Below, in pieces: positions 63,530-64,000 of a stretch of DNA of 64,000 bases. Made by a program: the position numbers and the translations under genes. Numbering within the stretch: position 1 is the first letter of the stretch; each line of letters opens with the position of its first letter. The notes beneath the pieces are model-generated. The model worked only from the letters and a program-made list of their open reading frames with translations. It had not been told where the DNA came from and ran no database searches. The DNA comes from Azospirillum thiophilum (lineage in GTDB: Bacteria > Pseudomonadota > Alphaproteobacteria > Azospirillales > Azospirillaceae): contig NZ_CP012402.1 of NCBI RefSeq assembly GCF_001305595.1, positions 1,199,001-1,263,000 of the forward strand, read 5' to 3'.

Positions 63530-63988
63530 GCCCGATGCGCCTTCCGCTGCCCGCCCCGCCGGCAGGGCGCCGGCCGGCGGACAGAGTACTTCAGCGGCTT
63601 GCCGGAACATACAGGTCGTTGGACCGGACCTGCCCGCGGCCTGCTAGCGCATGATCGGCCCGGCTTCTCACGCTTTCCCTTGAATTCCCCCTCCGACCTC
63701 GCCATGGTTTGAAGGATCATGACTTCGTCCTTCCGCCATATCCGCAACCGTCTGCGTGCAGGCCGCGTTCACGCAGGCACGCCCGCCCCGGATCTGGTCG
63801 CCTGAGGCAAGGCTCCCGGACCGTCCGGGGCCAATCCATTTTCCGAACTCATCACGACATGCGCTCCAGCCCGCATCCCCGCGGCCGCTGGGCTCCGCGT
63901 ACACAATCGCCACAGCCGCCGACGCACCCACCGGGAGGCGCATCGCGGCGGCGGCGCGTACGCCCGACAGCAAGGAAGGAAGCCCCCG
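63530..63988 (+). other. 459-base intergenic region
   Basis: No convincing gene is visible. A 28-codon open frame at 63719 (MTSSFRHIRN...) has no clear ribosome site or homology I recognise. The stretch may contain promoters for the divergent transporter gene and for the truncated gene at the right edge. Confidence 0.5.
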
Positions 63989-64000
63989 ATGCGTCCCGCA
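63989..64000 (+). CDS. Start of an unidentified gene truncated by the window end
   Basis: ATGCGTCCCGCA begins at 63989, with AAGGAAGGAAG about six bases upstream, a strong ribosome site. Only four codons are inside the window, so the product cannot be named. Confidence 0.4.

Noticed and set aside
63719..63805. 28-codon open frame near the right end
   Set aside because: Very short, no ribosome site and no recognisable similarity.

Overview
The window is high-GC DNA, apparently around two thirds G+C, from an alphaproteobacterium. An Aap-type amino-acid ABC operon, a FixJ-like regulator, many LysR regulators, a chemoreceptor, and a kinase–AAA–GAF–histidine-kinase giant protein suggest Azospirillum or a close relative in the Rhodospirillales. 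This assignment is inferred from gene content. No rRNA, tRNA, CRISPR, transposase or phage gene was recognised.

Layout. (1) 1-7949, + strand: a catabolic and transport operon with a citryl-CoA lyase-like protein, a CaiB-type CoA transferase, a NitT/TauT-type ABC importer with two different permeases, a NodB-fold protein, an alpha/beta hydrolase and an SDR. (2) 8086-12337: a LysR regulator, LeuCD-type hydro-lyase genes (leuC carries an apparent frameshift) and a divergent fluoroacetate-dehalogenase-type hydrolase. (3) 12504-22579, - strand: one 11-gene operon with a second NitT/TauT importer (both permeases fused in one chain), an amidohydrolase, three SDRs, a TIM-barrel isomerase, a cupin, a ThuA-like protein and a TauD/TfdA-like dioxygenase. 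A divergent LysR follows at 22787. (4) 23970-29404, +: a cystathionine beta-lyase-like PLP enzyme followed by an Aap-type amino-acid ABC transporter. (5) 29483-38758: a metal and respiration block. It has a TonB-dependent receptor, a DUF2244-like protein and three paralogous small Cys-rich exported proteins (DUF2946-like), with a cobalamin riboswitch, a CbiM-like permease and cydP-cydABX. (6) 39041-42923, +: a three-subunit molybdenum aldehyde/xanthine-type dehydrogenase. (7) 42972-48536, -: a complete dipeptide/oligopeptide ABC transporter. (8) 48826-56140, -: a signalling operon of a 1699-residue kinase/ATPase/histidine kinase, a receiver–PAS–histidine kinase and a FixJ-type regulator. (9) 56245-63529: hydroxypyruvate isomerase, a diguanylate cyclase, a LysR regulator, a periplasmic binding protein next to a chemoreceptor, and a CorA/ZntB transporter. 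A truncated gene starts at the right edge.

The picture is of a rhizosphere-type heterotroph with several substrate-specific uptake and degradation cassettes, each beside its own LysR regulator. The parts most worth a second look are the riboswitch/CbiM locus flanked by inverted DUF2946 paralogs, the unassigned 11-gene operon, the frameshifted leuC, the shared sequence words around leuCD, and the giant kinase with degenerate catalytic motifs.
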